Part shown: one piece after another, positions 18,364 to 27,575 of the stretch | How positions within the stretch are numbered: position 1 is the first letter of the stretch | Layout: every line of letters begins with the position of its first letter | Source of the DNA: Methylococcaceae bacterium | GTDB taxonomy: Bacteria > Pseudomonadota > Gammaproteobacteria > Methylococcales > Methylomonadaceae | Direction of reading: 5' to 3' | Assembly (NCBI GenBank): GCA_006844705.1 | Contig: SPJS01000103.1 | Span: 1-43,862, forward strand | DNA: 43,862 bases | The notes under the pieces: generated by a model | Seen by the model: the letters and a program-made list of their open reading frames with translations, nothing else | Database searches by the model: none | Told to the model about the DNA's origin: nothing | Made by a program: the position numbers and the translations under genes

Positions 18364-19155
18364 TTACCGCAAAAAAGTCTCAACTTCGTCAAGGAATTGC
18401 CTGGGATTCTGCACATGCAACCAGTGAGCTGCGTTTTGTACGGTAACAACTTTGGCTAGAGGGAATAACCGGTCAACATCGTCCAATCGAATATAATCAG
18501 AAAATTCTCCGCCAAGAAACAAACATTCTTGTTGATAAGGGGAAAGGCTATTAGCATCTGGAAACCCTACAATATCAGGAGCGTTATTAGCAAAAAAATC
18601 CAGATTTACCCGCCATTGATACTCACCTTCTATGAGTTGCAGATTCTGTAACAGGAATTGACGATAATCTGCTTCTTCAATGGCACTTGCTAACCATTCA
18701 TCAGCCTGTTTTCGATTACTGATTTGTTCTGTAGGTAAATCCTTGAGCGCATTAATCGTAGTATCGAATGAATGATTGTATTCAGTAGGTGAAATATCAG
18801 CCACAATTAATTTGCCCACTGCTTCGGGCTGATTTAATGCCAACCACATAGCAACCTTGCCACCCATGCTGTGACCTAAGAGGTGCGGCTGGTGTAATTG
18901 ATTGCTTTGGATGAAATGCGCCAAATCGTTTGCCATCGACTGGTAATTCATTTCAGGGGAATGCGGAGACGCGCCATGATTCCTCATATCGACAGAATAA
19001 ACGCCATACTTTTTTGCCAGTTCTTTGGCATGGGATCGCCAGTTTCTGGAAGATGCAAAAAAACCGTGAATAATGATTAATGGCTGCGGATTTTGGCTGC
19101 CAAAAACATCAAATGCTAAATCGACCGTGTCTTGCGAAGAAACTGAATCAGACAA
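18364..19155 (-). CDS. Alpha/beta-fold hydrolase, YbfF-like esterase
   Basis: This 263-residue cytoplasmic protein has the oxyanion-hole segment IIIHGFFASSRNWRSHAKEL near residue 30, the mobile segment SVDMRNHGASPHSPEMNYQS, the nucleophile elbow GHSMGG (Ser96) and a late NAAHWLHVQNP segment that supplies the catalytic His. This pattern and the length match the E. coli YbfF family of short acyl thioester/ester hydrolases. The physiological substrate is not known. The gene starts eight bases inside the end of the DUF445 gene, so the two are co-transcribed. Confidence 0.88.
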   Translation of the reverse strand: MSDSVSSQDTVDLAFDVFGSQNPQPLIIIHGFFASSRNWRSHAKELAKKYGVYSVDMRNHGASPHSPEMNYQSMANDLAHFIQSNQLHQPHLLGHSMGGKVAMWLALNQPEAVGKLIVADISPTEYNHSFDTTINALKDLPTEQISNRKQADEWLASAIEEADYRQFLLQNLQLIEGEYQWRVNLDFFANNAPDIVGFPDANSLSPYQQECLFLGGEFSDYIRLDDVDRLFPLAKVVTVQNAAHWLHVQNPRQFLDEVETFLR

Positions 19156-19870
19156 AACTAAACACCGCCCCTAGCAAACCACCAAAAACACCTCCCCAGA
19201 CCACCAGCCAGCCAAGATGCGTACGGATAATTTTCTGCACGATGTCTTTAACCATTTGAGGCGTTAATTCTTCCAGGCGTTTATCGATGACAGTTTCTAT
19301 TTTACCGGTAATGTCTTCACTTATTTTGTGTGCATTCAGGCCATGATGAAGGGCGTCTTTAAAGGTCTCTGATTCAACCATATCAGATAGTGTCGTCTGC
19401 ATCCGCTGGGTAAAAGGCTCTTTTAATGGCAACAAGGCCTCTTCACCTCCCATCATGTGCAACATGGCTCCGAAAGAAGATTCCATGATCGAAGAGATCA
19501 AGCCATCAAATATTTTGTCATAATCAATAGCCTGCATAATTGGATCAAGATTGAGAACCTTGCTTCCTTGTTGTTCTTCTTTCTCGATAAACAGCTCAAT
19601 ATTTTCCTGGGTAAAAAACTGCTCCATCATCAGCGATTTTATCGATGTTTTAAACTCCTCAAACCGGTGAGGAATCACACCAGAACCATACAGTAACGGG
19701 ACTTTTTCAAACAGCATGTGAATCGCTAGCCAGTTGGTGATTGCTCCAGAAAGAGCAAAAAAACCAATGGACTTCATCACTTCTGAATAAAACGGACACA
19801 GATAGCCCGTTCCAATGATTACTAAGGCAAGCAGGTTGGTGACAACACTCTTGTCAAAAAATCGTTTCAT
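19148..19870 (-). CDS. DUF445-family membrane protein
   Basis: The ATG at 19870 gives 240 residues starting MKRFFDKSVV; a TTG further upstream would add twelve very hydrophobic residues and is less likely. The N-terminus has one or two membrane helices (NLLALVIIGTGYLCPFYSEV and IGFFALSGAITNWLAIHMLF) and the C-terminus one more (GWLVVWGGVFGGLLGAVFSFV), with a mostly helical charged part between. The AITNWLAIHMLFEK segment and the C-terminal helix mark the DUF445 (YheB/YjiN-like) family, whose function is not established. It overlaps the esterase gene. Confidence 0.85.
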   Translation of the reverse strand: MKRFFDKSVVTNLLALVIIGTGYLCPFYSEVMKSIGFFALSGAITNWLAIHMLFEKVPLLYGSGVIPHRFEEFKTSIKSLMMEQFFTQENIELFIEKEEQQGSKVLNLDPIMQAIDYDKIFDGLISSIMESSFGAMLHMMGGEEALLPLKEPFTQRMQTTLSDMVESETFKDALHHGLNAHKISEDITGKIETVIDKRLEELTPQMVKDIVQKIIRTHLGWLVVWGGVFGGLLGAVFSFV

Positions 19871-19906
19871 GAAAATAAAAGGAAAAAAGAAAAATATTGT
19901 CAGCAA

Positions 19907-20200
19907 TTATACTGTCGTAATATCCATTCTTTCATTCAAGACGGCAATAATGCAAGGAGGCTGTTGTTCAGTTTCCTGAGTGTAAAAAATATAATGATAT
20001 TTACACAAGGTGACTTTAACTTCAGGATGTTTATCAGAAAAAGATCGTGAACTGACCTTTCCTTCAGCGATTTTCTGGAAATGTTTTTCCATGGTATCAG
20101 CATATTTGGCTGATTGTTTTCTACCCCATTGGGTAAATGTAAAACGGGCAATATTTTGTAAATCTTCTTCAGCAGATTGGGTTAATAGATACGCGGACAT
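19907..20200 (-). CDS. parE: ParE/RelE-superfamily toxin of a type II toxin-antitoxin pair
   Basis: The ATG at 20200 has an AGGA site upstream and lies seven bases after the antitoxin stop; a TTG at 20230 would overlap the antitoxin gene. The 97-residue product begins MSAYLLTQSAEEDLQNIARF and contains KVTLCKYHYIFYTQ and IIAVLNERMD, the typical strands and helices of ParE toxins. Members of this branch usually poison DNA gyrase; others in the superfamily cleave mRNA on ribosomes, and the sequence alone does not decide. The pair is unrelated to topoisomerase IV subunit ParE despite the shared symbol and the nearby parC gene. Confidence 0.85.
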   Translation of the reverse strand: MSAYLLTQSAEEDLQNIARFTFTQWGRKQSAKYADTMEKHFQKIAEGKVSSRSFSDKHPEVKVTLCKYHYIFYTQETEQQPPCIIAVLNERMDITTV

Positions 20201-20207
20201 TGAGAAT

Positions 20208-20447
20208 CTAATCCTGATAACTTTCTTCAAATATCTGTCTTACAGACTTGTAGACCAATACATCATGTTGATTGTCAATTCTTGTCTGTAAAAATGATTC
20301 CAAAAGTTCAGGGGCACGCTCTTCGTCTAATAAGCTTTCAGGAATCAAGTGCTCCAGCACATAATCCATAATACTCTGACCACGAAAAGCAGCGACTGTC
20401 TTTAACCGTTGATGCTGATCATTCGAAATTTCTATTGCAAAACGCAT
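20208..20447 (-). CDS. parD: ParD-like ribbon-helix-helix antitoxin
   Basis: The ATG at 20447 has a GGAAAG site in front of it; a GTG four codons upstream is the alternative. The 79-residue protein starts MRFAIEISNDQHQRLKTVAA with FRGQSIMDYVLEHLI, a ribbon-helix-helix of the CopG/ParD type, followed by an acidic tail that would wrap the toxin. It should repress its own promoter and neutralise the toxin encoded seven bases downstream. Confidence 0.8.
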   Translation of the reverse strand: MRFAIEISNDQHQRLKTVAAFRGQSIMDYVLEHLIPESLLDEERAPELLESFLQTRIDNQHDVLVYKSVRQIFEESYQD

Positions 20448-20757
20448 TGTACTTTCCACTTAAATACACTCACTGGCTGAAAAGAAACAAAAAACCCAAA
20501 ACAGGGGTGTGGTAATTAAGCCACTATCAAATACCAGCGACGTTAAGAGATTATTAAAACGAAAAAAAATTTGCTTTTAACGGATTGTATAGCAAACAAT
20601 CGTGATATGCATCACATTTTTGCTTCATCAAATAACGCAACGTGTTATGAAAAAACGTTAATTTAACGTAGTTTCGCCAGTATTTTTTAACTCGCGCACA
20701 GTCTATTATGAATATTCTTAATAAAAGATGAACCATTTCCTTGAATTCATGATAGTT
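20448..20757. other. Intergenic region between parC and the toxin-antitoxin pair
   Basis: This A+T-rich 310-bp stretch contains the promoter region of the toxin-antitoxin pair and the 3' flank of parC. I see short inverted repeats (for example AACGTTAATTTAACGT-like at about 20664) but no convincing terminator, RNA or gene. Confidence 0.4.
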
Positions 20758-22986
20758 TTATGCAGTCAGACTATCTACTCTTTGGAACCCTCTTGGTAAC
20801 GCGATGCCTCTTTTTGCCCGGCTCCCCGTATACCTCTCAATATCCAAGGTTCTTAAGGTTAAATGGCGTTTACCTGAATATATGACCAACTCCCCTTCAC
20901 TGCCAATGGCTTGCATGGCTACGACGGCATCTGCGCCTGCTGCAAGCTCATCCGATTTAATCTGGATTAATTTATTGCCTTTACCTTTAGTCAATGCCGG
21001 CAGTTCATCCAGGGGGAAAATCAATAACCGACCTTGTTTGGTCGCGATGGCTAACAATTTGTCTTCATCACCTATTAAGCCAGGCATAATGACTTCAGCA
21101 CCGACGGGTAGATTCAACAATGCTTTTCCGGCTTTATTTTTGCTGAATAAATCTTTTAGTTGCACCTTAAACCCGTATCCAGCAGAACTGGCCACGACAA
21201 TCCAGTCATTCGGTTGCCCGGCCAGTAAATGCAAAAACAGGCTGCCAGAGGGAGGTTTAAGGCGTCCGGTTAATGGCTCCCCCTGGCTACGTGCTGAAGA
21301 CAGGTCGTGTGTTGTCACGCTATAGGCCCGGCCTGTTGAGTCAAGCACATAAACCGGCTGGGTGCTACGCCCACGAGCGGATGCAAGATAACTATCCCCG
21401 GAACGATAATTAAGACTGCTCACATCAATATCATGACCTTTGGCAGCTCTGATCCAGCCTTTTTGCGACAAGATAATGGTCAGCGGCTCGTTACTGATCA
21501 AAGCAGACTCATCCATCGCCTTGGATGCTTGACGTTCAATAATGGGAGAACGCCGATCATCGCCATATTTTTCCGCATCCGCCTTAATTTCATCCCGAAT
21601 CAGCTTTTTAAGCCGCTGCTCTGACCCCAGGATTTTTTCCAGCGATTCGCGTTCTTTGTGTAGTTCATCCTGCTCACTCCGAATTTTCATCTCTTCAAGC
21701 TTGGCTAGATGACGCAGTTTTAATTCCAGTATTGCTTCAGCCTGAATATCGGTAATTGAAAAACGCTCCATTAATACCGGTTTGGGGTGATCTTCGGTGC
21801 GGATAATATGTATCACTTCATCAATATTGAGGAAAGCAATCAATAAGCCTTCCAAAACATGCAGGCGCGCCAGCACTTTGTCCAGACGATGTTGCAAACG
21901 TCGTCTGACAGTTTCTGTCCGATAAATCAGCCATTCGCTTAAAATCTGTTGCAGATTTTTTACTTGCGGTTTTCCGTTCAGGCCAATCATATTAAGATTG
22001 ACGCGATAATTTTTTTCCAGATCGGTGGTTGCAAATAAATGCGACATCACTTCATCCACATTCATGCGTCTGGATTTAGGTATAATCACCAGTCGGGTTG
22101 GGTTTTCATGATCAGACTCGTCACGTAAATCCTCAATCATCGGCAACTTCTTGGCCAGCATTTGTGCGGCTATCTGTTCCATCAGCCGCGCACCAGAGAC
22201 TTGATGCGGCAACGCTGTGATCACAACCTGCCCATCTTCCTTCTCGTACTTCGCACGCATTTTGACTGAACCGTTGCCACTGTTATAAATGCGACTGATG
22301 TCTTCTGCAGAGCTGATGATTTCAGCTTCTGTAGGATAATCCGGGCCTTTGACAATCTGCTGTATGTCAGCGAGTTCTGCCTCTGGATGATCAAGCAAGT
22401 GCATACATGCCGATGCGACTTCTCTAAGATTATGCGGGGGAATGTCGGTTGCCATGCCCACAGCAATACCCATTGTGCCATTCAACAAAACATTGGGGAG
22501 ACGAGCAGGCAATAACCTGGGTTCTTTCATTGTCCCGTCAAAGTTATCCACCCAGTCAACCGTGCCCTGCCCTAACTCATTCAGCAAGGTTTGCGCGTAG
22601 GGTGTCAAGCGTGATTCGGTATAACGCATGGCGGCAAATGATTTTGGGTCATCTGCCGATCCCCAGTTGCCCTGGCCGTCAATCAATGGATAGCGATAGG
22701 AAAAATCCTGGGCCATCAATACCATCGCTTCATAACAGGCGGAATCGCCATGCGGATGATATTTACCCAGTACATCCCCGACAGTTCGGGCAGATTTTTT
22801 GTATTTGGCCAATGCCGACAGACCAAGCTCTGACATGGCATAGATAATGCGGCGCTGAACCGGCTTCAAGCCATCCCCGATATGCGGCAGGGCCCGATCC
22901 AGGATGACGTACATGGAATAATCCAGATACGCCTTTTCGGTAAATTCTTTTAATGGGCGTTTTTCAAAATTTTCCTGCACACCCAT
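20758..22986 (-). CDS. parC: DNA topoisomerase IV subunit A
   Basis: This 742-residue protein is close to E. coli ParC over its full length. It carries the catalytic Tyr122 in [10 protein letters not shown] and the region [15 protein letters not shown], in which S82 and E86 (E. coli S80 and E84) have the quinolone-sensitive state. The [25 protein letters not shown] and [18 protein letters not shown] segments separate it from GyrA, and the C-terminal half has the ParC-type shorter propeller rather than a GyrA box. The enzyme decatenates daughter chromosomes with ParE, whose gene is not in the window. It directly follows a thioesterase gene with no gap, and is the last gene of a three-gene unit. 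Confidence 0.97.
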   Translation of the reverse strand: MGVQENFEKRPLKEFTEKAYLDYSMYVILDRALPHIGDGLKPVQRRIIYAMSELGLSALAKYKKSARTVGDVLGKYHPHGDSACYEAMVLMAQDFSYRYPLIDGQGNWGSADDPKSFAAMRYTESRLTPYAQTLLNELGQGTVDWVDNFDGTMKEPRLLPARLPNVLLNGTMGIAVGMATDIPPHNLREVASACMHLLDHPEAELADIQQIVKGPDYPTEAEIISSAEDISRIYNSGNGSVKMRAKYEKEDGQVVITALPHQVSGARLMEQIAAQMLAKKLPMIEDLRDESDHENPTRLVIIPKSRRMNVDEVMSHLFATTDLEKNYRVNLNMIGLNGKPQVKNLQQILSEWLIYRTETVRRRLQHRLDKVLARLHVLEGLLIAFLNIDEVIHIIRTEDHPKPVLMERFSITDIQAEAILELKLRHLAKLEEMKIRSEQDELHKERESLEKILGSEQRLKKLIRDEIKADAEKYGDDRRSPIIERQASKAMDESALISNEPLTIILSQKGWIRAAKGHDIDVSSLNYRSGDSYLASARGRSTQPVYVLDSTGRAYSVTTHDLSSARSQGEPLTGRLKPPSGSLFLHLLAGQPNDWIVVASSAGYGFKVQLKDLFSKNKAGKALLNLPVGAEVIMPGLIGDEDKLLAIATKQGRLLIFPLDELPALTKGKGNKLIQIKSDELAAGADAVVAMQAIGSEGELVIYSGKRHLTLRTLDIERYTGSRAKRGIALPRGFQRVDSLTA

Positions 22987-23484
22987 TTACTCTTTTTCCT
23001 GTGTTAAATCAACGTGTAATGCTTTGTTCTTTTCTGTCATTTCATAGCGCATTTTTTTACGTTCCTGAGCGGCAGAAAATAATAGTTGTTCGGCTTCAGA
23101 TTCAATGTTCAGCGGTGGAATCATCATTGGCTTGCCATTGTCATCCACCGCGACCATCGTAAAATAACAGGACGTAGTATGGCGTTTTTCATGGCTGCGC
23201 AAATCTTCAGCCATGACCTTGACCCCGACTTCCATCGATGACCGACCGACATAATTGATCCGCGAGTAAAAAGTCACCAGCTCACCTACTTTCACTTTAT
23301 CTTTGAATGAAACCTGATCCAGATTTGCAGTGACGACGTACTGACGACAATATTTGGCAGCACAGGAATAGGCGACCTGATCCAGTAATTTAAGCAGTGA
23401 ACCTCCATGAACATTACCACTGAAATTGGCCATATCCGGTGTCATTAACACCGACATGATAAGTGTCTTTTCCTGTTTGCTCAT
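22987..23484 (-). CDS. Acyl-CoA thioesterase, hotdog fold (YciA/BACH type)
   Basis: This 165-residue cytoplasmic protein has the single hotdog domain of acyl-CoA thioesterases: LMTPDMANFSGNVHGGSLLK followed by LLDQVAYSCA, then TANLDQVSFKDKVKVGELVT and RSSMEVGVKVMAEDL. The N and H of the NFSGNVHGG segment and the D of LLDQVAY are the usual active-site region. It should hydrolyse acyl-CoA esters; chain-length preference cannot be read. Its start overlaps the stop of cvfB by ATGA and its stop abuts the parC start, so all three genes form one unit. Confidence 0.88.
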   Translation of the reverse strand: MSKQEKTLIMSVLMTPDMANFSGNVHGGSLLKLLDQVAYSCAAKYCRQYVVTANLDQVSFKDKVKVGELVTFYSRINYVGRSSMEVGVKVMAEDLRSHEKRHTTSCYFTMVAVDDNGKPMMIPPLNIESEAEQLLFSAAQERKKMRYEMTEKNKALHVDLTQEKE

Positions 23485-24317
23485 TGCTTGCGTATTAATT
23501 GGGTTGACTGCGGATTAAGTTTAACCAGACGCTGTTTGTACAAACTGCCCAACGCCTGCTTGAAAATCTTTTTGCTTACGCCAAAGGTACGGCTGATGGT
23601 TTCCGGTGATGACTTGTCGGTAAGATCCATCTCACCATCATGTCGAGCCAGATAATCCAGAATTCTGGTGGTCAGTTCATCTGCTTTCTCGGAATTCTTC
23701 TTCAAACTGAGACATAAATCCAGACGTTTATCCTCACGAATTTTCTTGATATACCCTTTCAGTTTTTGACCCGGCTTGAGTGTCTGAAACACTTCATTTT
23801 TATACAAAACACCCCAGAACCGATGATTGACAACCGCCTTGAAACCCAAATCAGTGGATTCAGCTATCATCAGGTCTACCTGCTCCTGTTCACTAAGGTA
23901 AATGGATTCGTCACTGATAAAGTCATCAAGAACGGATGACCCCACCACCCGGTTATCCTCATCCAGAAACACGTGCACAAGATAGGAATTCCCTTCCCGC
24001 ATTTTGACTTTTTGTTCACTGAACGGAACAAACAGGTCTTTTTTGATGCCCCAATCCAAAAAAGCACCTACCTGGGTCACCGAAACCACTTGTAACCAGG
24101 CAACCTCGCCAACGTGGGCATAAGGCTGTTCCATACTGCTGTGCAATTCCCCCTGCCCATCGCTGTAGACAAACACGTCAAGATGATCACCCACCTTGAC
24201 CTGATCGGTAACTAACGCCGCTGGAAGTGTAATTTGAGGACGGGTGTGTCCAAAGTAAATAACATCGTCACTTAACTGAGTGACTTCAAGTTGATTAATC
24301 TGTCCGATTTTAAGCAT
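23481..24317 (-). CDS. cvfB: CvfB-like S1 RNA-binding protein
   Basis: The 278-residue product matches the CvfB/YitL family: small S1-like N-terminal domains (about 1-65), a canonical S1 domain with VGAFLDWGIKKDLFVPFSEQ, a third S1-like domain (VNHRFWGVLYKNEVFQTLKPGQKLKGY in outline) with the KKIREDKRLDLCL segment, and a C-terminal winged helix containing TISRTFGVSKKIFKQALGSL. CvfB in staphylococci binds RNA and affects virulence gene expression; in gammaproteobacteria its role is poorly known. It is the first gene of the cvfB-thioesterase-parC unit. Confidence 0.88.
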   Translation of the reverse strand: MLKIGQINQLEVTQLSDDVIYFGHTRPQITLPAALVTDQVKVGDHLDVFVYSDGQGELHSSMEQPYAHVGEVAWLQVVSVTQVGAFLDWGIKKDLFVPFSEQKVKMREGNSYLVHVFLDEDNRVVGSSVLDDFISDESIYLSEQEQVDLMIAESTDLGFKAVVNHRFWGVLYKNEVFQTLKPGQKLKGYIKKIREDKRLDLCLSLKKNSEKADELTTRILDYLARHDGEMDLTDKSSPETISRTFGVSKKIFKQALGSLYKQRLVKLNPQSTQLIRKQ

Positions 24318-24424
24318 TGACTGTAATAAGCTGTTTTTTGAATTATTACAGAAAATGCCAGCGGATTGTAAAAAAATACGACGTAATGGATTCTCCTCCC
24401 TGAGAATCTGGTGGCCTGGCTGCT

Positions 24425-25651
24425 TCAGGCTGTTTTTCTTCTCGCCACCGCCAACAGGGTTAGCGCGGACAAAAACAAAGGTAAAGCCGCTGGCACAGGG
24501 ACCGGTTTCAATTTGAACGCCAGAAATTGCGTGAATTGATCATCACCATTGCCATCAATCCCATCATCGAAAGCATTAAAATTGTCATCAGAAACAAAAA
24601 TCAACGTTTGATAACCATCAATCTCCGGGCCATAAGTGACACCTTCGATATTGTCCAGGGCATTATCCAGGTAAGCAAAAGTCAATTCACGGTTACCCAG
24701 TAAATCCAGCTCATCGAAATCCAAGATTAACTCTTTGCTGACGGCAGTTTCAGTACCATCAAGAGCCTGTTTTTCGGCAACATTGTCAGCCGCAGACATA
24801 TCCACTTCAAACACCTTGATGGTATTGCCGACACCAGATACAAATTCACGCTCAACGGCTAACAGATTGCCATTTCCCAGGTTGAGTAATTCAACCAGTC
24901 CATTATCTTCAAAACCAGCACCATCACCTTTGGCAACCGGCCCCACAGGATAAACATATTCTCTGGTAGATATCACTTGTGGTGTCACATCACCACGCGG
25001 CACATCCTGAACCAGGATGCGTGCATTACTGCCTTTGTTGATATCTGATAAGGTATCATCCTGAATTAATGCCTGTTCTGTTGCGGTATAAATTGTGTTT
25101 CCATCGTTAGAAAATGTCAGGCTTTCAAACGCCCGATTGGTTGAAGCACCAATATTGGTGGCTGTCGTCCGTTTGAATTTAGCTGGCGTCAGTAATTCAT
25201 TTTTATGTAAACCATCAAGTCCCATTTCACGAATCCACGGATCACCATTTTGATCACGCTCACTGGTCCAGAACAATGTATTGTTCACCGGATCAACACG
25301 AATAGCTTCAGGATCAAGGCTGTTTTGCGCAAATGGCTGGCCATTGATATCTTTTATCGTGGTTGCACTGGAAAAATTGATCGCGTTGAAACCCGTGGCA
25401 CCGAGGTTGATATCCAGCGTATAAAACCGGGCATTCGGGGACCGATCATCACTGATCACATAATATTGACCGGTACTTTTATTGTAATCAATGCCCGACA
25501 GACCGCCAATAGTTGTTCCGCCAAAAGACGCGCCGCTGGCGATAATTTTTTCGCCCAGGAACTCAAGTTGATAATTTGATGCGAATGCCGTTGATGCAGT
25601 GACGCTGGCAAATGACAAAGCCATTGCACCAGCAAGTCTGGTTACTTTCAT
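24425..25651 (-). CDS. Secreted esterase-like phytase-family protein with PEP-CTERM-like tail
   Basis: The ATG at 25651 is chosen because a GGAGGG site stands just before it; longer in-frame starts lack one. The 408-residue protein has a signal peptide (MKVTRLAGAMALSFASVTAS) and a beta-propeller-like body with SGIDYNKSTGQYYVISDDRS, DPEAIRVDPVNNTLFWTSER and ALDNIEGVTYGPEIDGYQTL, the pattern of the phytase-like esterase family (PF13449). The end VPVPAALPLFLSALTLLAVA followed by RRKTA is a PEP-CTERM-like sorting tail (proline motif, hydrophobic helix, basic end). The tail implies processing by an exosortase encoded elsewhere. The substrate is unknown; phosphate-ester or lactone hydrolysis has been suggested for relatives. 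Confidence 0.85.
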   Translation of the reverse strand: MKVTRLAGAMALSFASVTASTAFASNYQLEFLGEKIIASGASFGGTTIGGLSGIDYNKSTGQYYVISDDRSPNARFYTLDINLGATGFNAINFSSATTIKDINGQPFAQNSLDPEAIRVDPVNNTLFWTSERDQNGDPWIREMGLDGLHKNELLTPAKFKRTTATNIGASTNRAFESLTFSNDGNTIYTATEQALIQDDTLSDINKGSNARILVQDVPRGDVTPQVISTREYVYPVGPVAKGDGAGFEDNGLVELLNLGNGNLLAVEREFVSGVGNTIKVFEVDMSAADNVAEKQALDGTETAVSKELILDFDELDLLGNRELTFAYLDNALDNIEGVTYGPEIDGYQTLIFVSDDNFNAFDDGIDGNGDDQFTQFLAFKLKPVPVPAALPLFLSALTLLAVARRKTA

Positions 25652-25772
25652 TTTCCCTCCAAATATTTTTCTGATAATTGCGCTTGATCTGTAGATTACA
25701 GAAAGCATCTCAAAGACTATGCAGAAAATATGTCAGTACTTTGAAGGTCTAATGACATTTTGATGACAATAA

Positions 25773-25802
25773 AAGGCCGGTCATGCACAAACGACCGGCC
25801 TT
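25773..25802 (-). terminator. Rho-independent terminator after the SoxYZ-like gene
   Basis: AAGGCCGGTC and GACCGGCCTT form a perfect 10-bp stem around a 10-base loop. Read on the - strand, it is followed by TTATTG after the TT of the stem, and it begins only nine bases beyond the stop at 25811. It should end the LysR-hydrolase-SoxYZ transcript before the phytase-like gene. Confidence 0.8.
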
Positions 25803-25810
25803 CTTTTCAA

Positions 25811-26638
25811 TTAAGGCGTAATAGTTTGTGATTTGGAATAACTGCTTATGGATTTACACACTTTTCGGCTGGTCGGTGTTTCACAGCTAATATCACTGAA
25901 TTCCGCTTTTAACTCCCCCTTGCCTTCAGGGATGAAGTAGAACCGGAAATTCGGATCAGCACTGATCGCAATATCCGTTTTTGCCGTCAGTACCGGCTTG
26001 TTGTTGTAAGTCACGGTCAGCTTATCCATAAAGTGTGATTTCTTGACAAACCGCGTCACCTGATCCATTTGCATGCCGGTGATATTGGGATGACTGATCA
26101 ACAATTGCGCTTGAGATGGCTTGCCAATTTGCAAGTCATCGCCGAACTTGAATTTCATTTTGCCCAGCCGCTTCATTGCAGCATCCAGATCTGCGCCTAT
26201 GGGTGCCGAGCAACCTCCACTGGCTTTGACAAATTGTTTGGCCATATGCAGGCTGCCATCGTTCAACTCGGCAATGGCACGCACAAAACTGTAGGTATTG
26301 ACCCGCACCCGCATGGCCAGATCAGCCTTGCCACTTTGCGGTGTAAATTCAAACTCACCAACAAATGGATATGGATTTTTGTCCACCACCATTAAAATGC
26401 GTTTAATGTAACGATCTTTGGTCTGTGGAATCTTGCTGATAATTTTTAACGGTACTAAGGCTGGATCTTCAGCACGATAAGGCACCTCGATATCGATCAC
26501 GTCGTTGGATTCAATAATCTTTTTACCCGCAAAAAATTCCTCTTTCAACTCATTATTCCAGGCGTATTCATCACGTGCTGCCTGAGACAGTGCGGGTAAC
26601 CCTATTAACAATGGAATTAGCCATATTATTTTTTTCAT
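25811..26638 (-). CDS. Quinoprotein dehydrogenase-associated SoxYZ-like carrier
   Basis: This 275-residue secreted protein has a signal peptide (MKKIIWLIPLLIGLPALSQA). An N-terminal SoxY-like part contains the key cysteine in KASGGCSAP (Cys143), and a C-terminal SoxZ-like part contains the LISHPNITGMQMDQVT segment. Unlike true SoxY, the carrier Cys is not at the end of a GGCG tail. SoxY and SoxZ being fused in this order is the feature of the carrier family found with PQQ-dependent dehydrogenases in methylotrophs. The metallohydrolase usually found with it is encoded upstream; the partner dehydrogenase is not in the window. It probably carries a covalent intermediate or reducing group in the periplasm; the chemistry is not established. 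Confidence 0.85.
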   Translation of the reverse strand: MKKIIWLIPLLIGLPALSQAARDEYAWNNELKEEFFAGKKIIESNDVIDIEVPYRAEDPALVPLKIISKIPQTKDRYIKRILMVVDKNPYPFVGEFEFTPQSGKADLAMRVRVNTYSFVRAIAELNDGSLHMAKQFVKASGGCSAPIGADLDAAMKRLGKMKFKFGDDLQIGKPSQAQLLISHPNITGMQMDQVTRFVKKSHFMDKLTVTYNNKPVLTAKTDIAISADPNFRFYFIPEGKGELKAEFSDISCETPTSRKVCKSISSYSKSQTITP

Positions 26639-26660
26639 TCAGTTTCTCCTCTAACTAAAA

Positions 26661-27575
26661 TTAATCTTCCCACTCAAGTTCCGCAAAGGATGTGGTTACG
26701 TTTTTTTTATGAAAATCATCAAACAAATGCCATTTATTTTTTTGTGAGTACCCGATCCGAGTCACCGCATCTTCAAGAAACCCGCCCTGCTTGATAAATA
26801 TTCTGATTTCTTTCAACAATACATTCAAATAAGTGTGCTGAGCCTGCATCGCTTCCGGCCAGTGCGTGACTAATGGCCCGTGTCCAGGAATGACCCTTTG
26901 ATAACTTTTCTTCCCTAATCGTTCCATCACCGCTATCCAGCCCTTTAAACTTCCGTCGATGATTGGAATGTGTTCCAGAAACAGCAAATCTGACAGCCAC
27001 ATAGTATCTGTTTGTTGATCATAAACCGTCAGGTCATTATCGGTATGTGCCGTAGGGTGTGCAGTTAACATCAATTTTCGATCACCAATATCTATCACCA
27101 GATGTTTTTTTACCCCTTTATCCGGCACAACAAGATCGGCCTCGGTTAAGTTGATTCCCAGTTGTTCGGGTGCCCTTGCTATATAAAAGGAAGCCCGACT
27201 GTTAATCGCTCTGGCCAGATTATGATGTCCGATAAACCTCGGCTTGTCCTGCTTGAATGCACTGTTGCCATAAATATGGTCAGGATGCACATGTGTATTA
27301 ATCACATAACACACCGATTTATCCGTTTGCTTGCGTATCGCTTCACGCAACGCTCGCCCTTCGTCCGGGTTACCGCCGGTATCAATGACAGCCACACAAC
27401 GTTTACCTATGATAAAACCGATGTTGGCAATCGCCCCATGATTGATGGTGTCCGGTAACTGGTGTTTGCCAAAATGAACAAATATCCCCGGCGCAACCTC
27501 ATCAACCGATAATGGCCTAGTCCAACCATATGATGCATAAAAAATTATAAACAGTATGCTTAAAGTCTTTTTCAT
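26661..27575 (-). CDS. Quinoprotein relay system zinc metallohydrolase (MBL fold)
   Basis: The 304-residue protein has a short signal peptide and a metallo-beta-lactamase domain: the zinc motif THVHPDH (H95, H97, D99, H100), the third ligand region HPTAHTDNDLTV, the WLSDLLFLEHIPI segment with the bridging Asp and the late RVIPGHGP. Its neighbour is the SoxYZ-like carrier, and the pair is typical of the periplasmic quinoprotein relay system family (type 2), relatives of the SoxH hydrolases. It probably releases a product from the carrier by hydrolysis. It overlaps the LysR gene end by ATGA. Confidence 0.87.
   Translation of the reverse strand: MKKTLSILFIIFYASYGWTRPLSVDEVAPGIFVHFGKHQLPDTINHGAIANIGFIIGKRCVAVIDTGGNPDEGRALREAIRKQTDKSVCYVINTHVHPDHIYGNSAFKQDKPRFIGHHNLARAINSRASFYIARAPEQLGINLTEADLVVPDKGVKKHLVIDIGDRKLMLTAHPTAHTDNDLTVYDQQTDTMWLSDLLFLEHIPIIDGSLKGWIAVMERLGKKSYQRVIPGHGPLVTHWPEAMQAQHTYLNVLLKEIRIFIKQGGFLEDAVTRIGYSQKNKWHLFDDFHKKNVTTSFAELEWED

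Noticed and set aside
20758..22986. GyrA instead of ParC
   Set aside because: The length, the short C-terminal part without a GyrA box and the close match to E. coli ParC favour topoisomerase IV.
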